Under the pieces are notes generated by a model that made no database searches, had not been told where the DNA came from, and saw only the letters and a list, made by a program, of their open reading frames with translations. Below, piece by piece: positions 60,934 to 64,000 of a stretch of 64,000 nucleotides of DNA. The first letter of the stretch is position 1, and each line of letters begins with the position of its first letter. The stretch spans positions 62,001-126,000 of the forward strand of contig NZ_JABWEB010000004.1 of the NCBI RefSeq assembly GCF_013369485.1. Reading direction: 5' to 3'. This DNA is from Massilia sp. BJB1822 (GTDB lineage: Bacteria > Pseudomonadota > Gammaproteobacteria > Burkholderiales > Burkholderiaceae_D). Both the position numbers and the translations under genes were made by a program.

Positions 60934-62094
60934 ATGTCCAATCAGGCAGAACAAAAAGTGCTCAGCGCCGTCCCCCATTCCGCTCCGGCGCCGGCCGCAG
61001 CGGCCGCGCCGGCCGGCAAGAACCCGCCGAATCCCCGCGTCATGATCGTGGCCGGCCTGATTGCCCTGGCCGCCATCGGCGCCGGCGGCCGCATGTGGTA
61101 TCGCAGCCATTACTTCGTGGAGACCGAGAACGCCTATGTGGCCGGCCACGTCCATCCCGTGTCCTCGCGCATCACCGGCGTGGTGAGCAAGGTGCTGATC
61201 GAAGATAACCAGCTGGTCAAGGAAGGCCAGGTCATCGCCGAACTCGATCCCTTCGACCAGCATGTGAAAGTGGAGCAGATCCAGGCCCAGATCGAAACGG
61301 CCGAACAGCAGGTGCTGCAGTCGGAAGCGCAGATCGCCCAGGTCAACGCCCAGGCCAGCGCCGCCGCCGCCCAGGTGGCCCAGTCCGAAGCCCAGCTGCT
61401 GCGCGCCAAGCAGGACGCCGATCGCTATGGCCAGCTGTACACCAGCCAGATGAAGGCCGTCTCCAAAGCCGAACTGGATGCCGCCACCGCCGCCCGCACC
61501 AGCGCCGCCGCCGACCTGGCCGCGCGCAAGGACAGCGCCGCCGCCGCCAAGGCCCAGATCACCGCCGCCACCTCGGCGCGCGAAGTGCAGAAAGCCCAGA
61601 TCAAGGTGCTGCGCGTGCAGCTCAAAGACGCCCAGCAGCAGCTGGCCTACAACCAGGTGCTGGCGCCCGTCACCGGCCGCATCGGCAAGCGCACCATCGA
61701 AGTGGGCCAGCGCGTGCAGGCCGGCCAGCAGCTGACCGCCATCGTGCAGGACAATGTCTGGGTCACCGCCAACTTCAAGGAAACCCAGCTCGCCGAAATG
61801 CACGTGGGCCAGCAGGTGCACGTGATGGTGGACGCCTTCCCCGGCAAGGAACTGGTCGGCCGCGTGGACAGCTTCGCCCCCGCATCGGGCGCCCAGTTCG
61901 CCCTGCTGCCGGCCGATAACGCCACCGGCAACTTCACCAAGATCGTGCAGCGCGTGCCGGTCAAGATCACGCTCAAGGCGGAAGACATCAAAGCCATGGG
62001 CGGCCGTCTGGCGCCTGGCATGTCGGCCATCGCCGAAGTGGCGCTGAAAGAAGGCGACCTGAAAGAGGGCGGCCTGAAAGTCGCGGCCCACTAA
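60934..62094 (+). CDS. HlyD/EmrA-type membrane fusion protein
   Basis: A 386-residue periplasmic adaptor with one N-terminal helix (VMIVAGLIALAAIGAGG), a short biotinyl-lipoyl motif around YFVETENAYVAGHVHPVS, a long Ala/Gln-rich coiled coil (residues about 105-235), and the beta-barrel part LAPVTGRIGKRTIEVGQRV. It links the inner-membrane pump with the outer-membrane channel. It starts the operon EmrA-like - EmrB-like - NodT-like. The drugs are not known. Confidence 0.93.
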   Translation: MSNQAEQKVLSAVPHSAPAPAAAAAPAGKNPPNPRVMIVAGLIALAAIGAGGRMWYRSHYFVETENAYVAGHVHPVSSRITGVVSKVLIEDNQLVKEGQVIAELDPFDQHVKVEQIQAQIETAEQQVLQSEAQIAQVNAQASAAAAQVAQSEAQLLRAKQDADRYGQLYTSQMKAVSKAELDAATAARTSAAADLAARKDSAAAAKAQITAATSAREVQKAQIKVLRVQLKDAQQQLAYNQVLAPVTGRIGKRTIEVGQRVQAGQQLTAIVQDNVWVTANFKETQLAEMHVGQQVHVMVDAFPGKELVGRVDSFAPASGAQFALLPADNATGNFTKIVQRVPVKITLKAEDIKAMGGRLAPGMSAIAEVALKEGDLKEGGLKVAAH

Positions 62095-62105
62095 GGAGAG
62101 CAGCG

Positions 62106-63698
62106 ATGAGCGCTACGCAAACCCTGTCTGCGGCGGACCCGCATGCCCTCGGCAAGGTCGATGCCCGGACCTGGATCGCCGTTGCCGCCGGCATGCTGGG
62201 CGCCTTCATGGCGGTGCTGGATATCCAGATCACCAACAGCTCGCTGAAGGACATCCTCGGTTCGCTTTCCGCCACCCAGGAAGAGGGTTCGTGGATCTCC
62301 ACCGCCTATCTGGTGGCCGAGATCATCGTCATTCCCCTGACAGGCCTGCTGACCCGCGTCTTCGGCCTGCGCGGCTATATGATGGGCACCACCGCCCTGT
62401 TCCTGGTGTTCTCCACCATGTGCGGCATGGCCTGGAACCTGGAGAGCATGATCGTGTTCCGCATGCTGCAAGGCTTCACCGGCGGTGCCCTGATTCCGAT
62501 GGCGATGACCCTGGTGATGGCCAAGCTGCCGCCCTCCAAGCGCGCCACCGGCATGGCCATCTTCGGTCTGACCGCCACGCTGGCGCCGGCCATGGGACCG
62601 ACTTTCGGCGGCTACCTGAGCGAAATCTATGGCTGGCCTTCGATCTTCTACATTAACTGGGCGCCCGGCATCCTGCTGATGGTGGGCATGGCCTATGGTC
62701 TGGACAAGGAAAAGGCCAAGCTCGATCAGCTGCTCAAAGCCGACTGGCTGGGCATCGGCTTCATGGCCATGGGCCTGGGCTGCCTGACCATCTTCCTGGA
62801 AGAGGGCAATAGCAAGGACTGGTTCGACTCTGCCTTCATCATCGCCTTCGCCACGATGTCGGTGATCGGCATCCTGGGCTGGGTCATCACCAGCAATACG
62901 CGCGCCCAGCCCTTCGTCAACCTGGGCCTGTACAGCCAACGCAACTTCCTGGTGGCCACCGCGCTGTCGGCAATCATGGGCATGGGCCTGTATGGTTCGT
63001 CTTTCCTGCTGCCGCTGTTCCTGGGCCAGATCGCAGGCTACTCGCCCATGCAGATCGGCGAAGTGATCATGTGGGTGGGCTTGCCGCAGCTGTTCGTCAT
63101 GCCCTTCGTGGCCAAGCTTTCGTCGAAGATCGACAACCGCCTGCTGTGTTCCTTCGGCCTGCTGCTGTTCGGCGGCTCCTGCCTGATGAATGGGTATATG
63201 GACGCCACCACCGGCTACGACCAGCTGCTGTGGTCCCAGGTGCTGCGCGCGCTGGGCCAGCCCTTCATCATGCTGACCCTGTCGAACTTCGCCATGAACG
63301 GCGTCGGACCGAAAGACATGCCCTCGGCATCGAGCCTGTTCAATATGACCCGCAATCTCGGCGGCTCCATCGGCATCGCCCTGCTGGCCACCGCGCTGAC
63401 CAAGCGCGAGCAGTTCCACTCCGCGCGCCTGGGCGAATCGGTGACCGCGTTTTCCAGCGAGGTGGTGCAGCGCCTGGACGTGCTCACGCAATCCTTCATC
63501 AGCCGCGGCATGGACCCCAGCACGGCTTCGAATATGGCGATGAAAGCCATCGACAACCTGGTGCGGCGCGAAGCTTTTGTGATGGGCTATAACGACGGCT
63601 TCCTGCTGGTCGGCTGGATTCTGCTGGCCTGCATCCCGGTCCTGTGGCTGTCCGACAAAGTCAAGTCGCCTTCGGGCGGCGGTGGTGGCGCGCACTAA
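62106..63698 (+). CDS. DHA2 family drug:H+ antiporter (EmrB-like)
   Basis: A 530-residue, 14-helix transporter. DIQITNSSLKDILGSLSAT and GSWISTAYLVAEIIVIPLTG are typical of EmrB/QacA proteins, as is GLTATLAPAMGPTFGGYLSE (motif C). It uses the proton gradient to expel hydrophobic drugs through the EmrA-like adaptor and the NodT-like channel. It begins 11 bases after the adaptor gene. Confidence 0.94.
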   Translation: MSATQTLSAADPHALGKVDARTWIAVAAGMLGAFMAVLDIQITNSSLKDILGSLSATQEEGSWISTAYLVAEIIVIPLTGLLTRVFGLRGYMMGTTALFLVFSTMCGMAWNLESMIVFRMLQGFTGGALIPMAMTLVMAKLPPSKRATGMAIFGLTATLAPAMGPTFGGYLSEIYGWPSIFYINWAPGILLMVGMAYGLDKEKAKLDQLLKADWLGIGFMAMGLGCLTIFLEEGNSKDWFDSAFIIAFATMSVIGILGWVITSNTRAQPFVNLGLYSQRNFLVATALSAIMGMGLYGSSFLLPLFLGQIAGYSPMQIGEVIMWVGLPQLFVMPFVAKLSSKIDNRLLCSFGLLLFGGSCLMNGYMDATTGYDQLLWSQVLRALGQPFIMLTLSNFAMNGVGPKDMPSASSLFNMTRNLGGSIGIALLATALTKREQFHSARLGESVTAFSSEVVQRLDVLTQSFISRGMDPSTASNMAMKAIDNLVRREAFVMGYNDGFLLVGWILLACIPVLWLSDKVKSPSGGGGGAH

Positions 63699-63729
63699 GC
63701 GGCGCGCAAACTAGAAAGAGGAAAAGAAT

Positions 63730-64000
63730 ATGTTCGCAACTACGCTCCAAAGCACCAAACGCCTGGCGCTGGCCGCCGCCGTTGGCCTGGCCCTGTCGGC
63801 TTGCAGCACGGTCGGCAGCGATTTCAAGGCGCCGAAAAACGTCGGCGACAGCGCCTTCCGCCACGCGCCGCAAGGCAGCGCCGCCGAAGCGCGCCTGCCG
63901 CAGCAATGGTGGACCGTCTTCGGCGACGAAACCCTGAACCGCCTGGAACAGCAAGCCCTGCGCGACAATCCCTCGGTGCAGGCCGCCGCCCAGCGCCTGC
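63730..64000 (+). CDS. outer-membrane efflux lipoprotein, NodT family (cut by window edge)
   Basis: The first 90 codons of a TolC-like channel. The signal peptide has a lipobox, LALSACSTVGSDF, typical of NodT/OprM lipoproteins, then PQQWWTVFGDETLNRLEQQA, the family start of the first helical hairpin. It is third in the efflux operon and would complete the tripartite pump. The remainder lies beyond the window. Confidence 0.92.
   Translation, partial: MFATTLQSTKRLALAAAVGLALSACSTVGSDFKAPKNVGDSAFRHAPQGSAAEARLPQQWWTVFGDETLNRLEQQALRDNPSVQAAAQRL

Overview
The window is GC-rich and densely coded, and it looks like chromosome from a betaproteobacterium of the Oxalobacteraceae (Massilia / Duganella / Janthinobacterium type). 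The pointers are a glucokinase fused to a HexR/RpiR regulator, a pyruvate dehydrogenase operon whose E3 carries its own lipoyl domain, a PEP-CTERM protein, a small Trp-rich protein (TIGR04438 type), a DUF2486 gene beside holC, and a zapB-like/zapA/6S RNA cluster. The genus assignment is inference. I found no tRNA, rRNA, CRISPR array, insertion sequence or prophage.

Layout. (1) 1-7.1 kb, minus strand: a maltodextrin set running from a secreted debranching enzyme to a GH31 transglucosylase/glucosidase, an SLC45/GPH-type sugar transporter and phosphoglucomutase (cut by the window edge). (2) 7.1-13.1 kb: a DctB/DctD two-component pair and a taurine/nitrate/sulfonate-type ABC importer. (3) 13.3-18.9 kb: a POT-family transporter, a divergent GH13 alpha-glucosidase and the Glk-HexR fusion. 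Near-identical palindromes, GTAG-N5-CTAC, lie before the debranching enzyme, the sugar transporter and the GH13 gene, so the parts probably form one regulon: maltodextrin is trimmed, imported, hydrolysed to glucose and phosphorylated. (4) 18.9-25.3 kb: small accessory modules (PadR + MFS pump, cupin, OhrR-like regulator divergent from an HD/LuxR protein, lipoproteins, PEP-CTERM protein). (5) 25.4-27.6 kb: groES-groEL with a CIRCE element. (6) 27.6-36.7 kb: LysR + MFS, then an OmpR-type two-component system divergent from a 1542-residue RTX-like repeat protein, with a CusR/HprR-like box between them. (7) 36.8-52.9 kb: mostly housekeeping genes (zapB-like, zapA, 6S RNA, EVE protein, TauE, YdeP-type oxidoreductase, lgt, ilvD, cytochrome c, a LivK-like binding protein, holC, prlC, folD), with a YhcG-type nuclease after folD. 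(8) 53.1-59.3 kb: aceE-aceF-lpdA. (9) 59.4-64 kb: two DUF3144 paralogues, then a TetR regulator divergent from an EmrA/EmrB/NodT-type tripartite drug efflux operon that runs off the right edge.

The least explained parts are the RTX-like beta-solenoid protein with its unusual 18-residue repeats, the shared palindrome of the maltodextrin genes, and a family of long palindromic intergenic repeats at three places (10.4, 13.3 and 45.0 kb). No intergenic stretch exceeds about 300 bases except 37428-37728, which holds the 6S RNA gene and its terminator.
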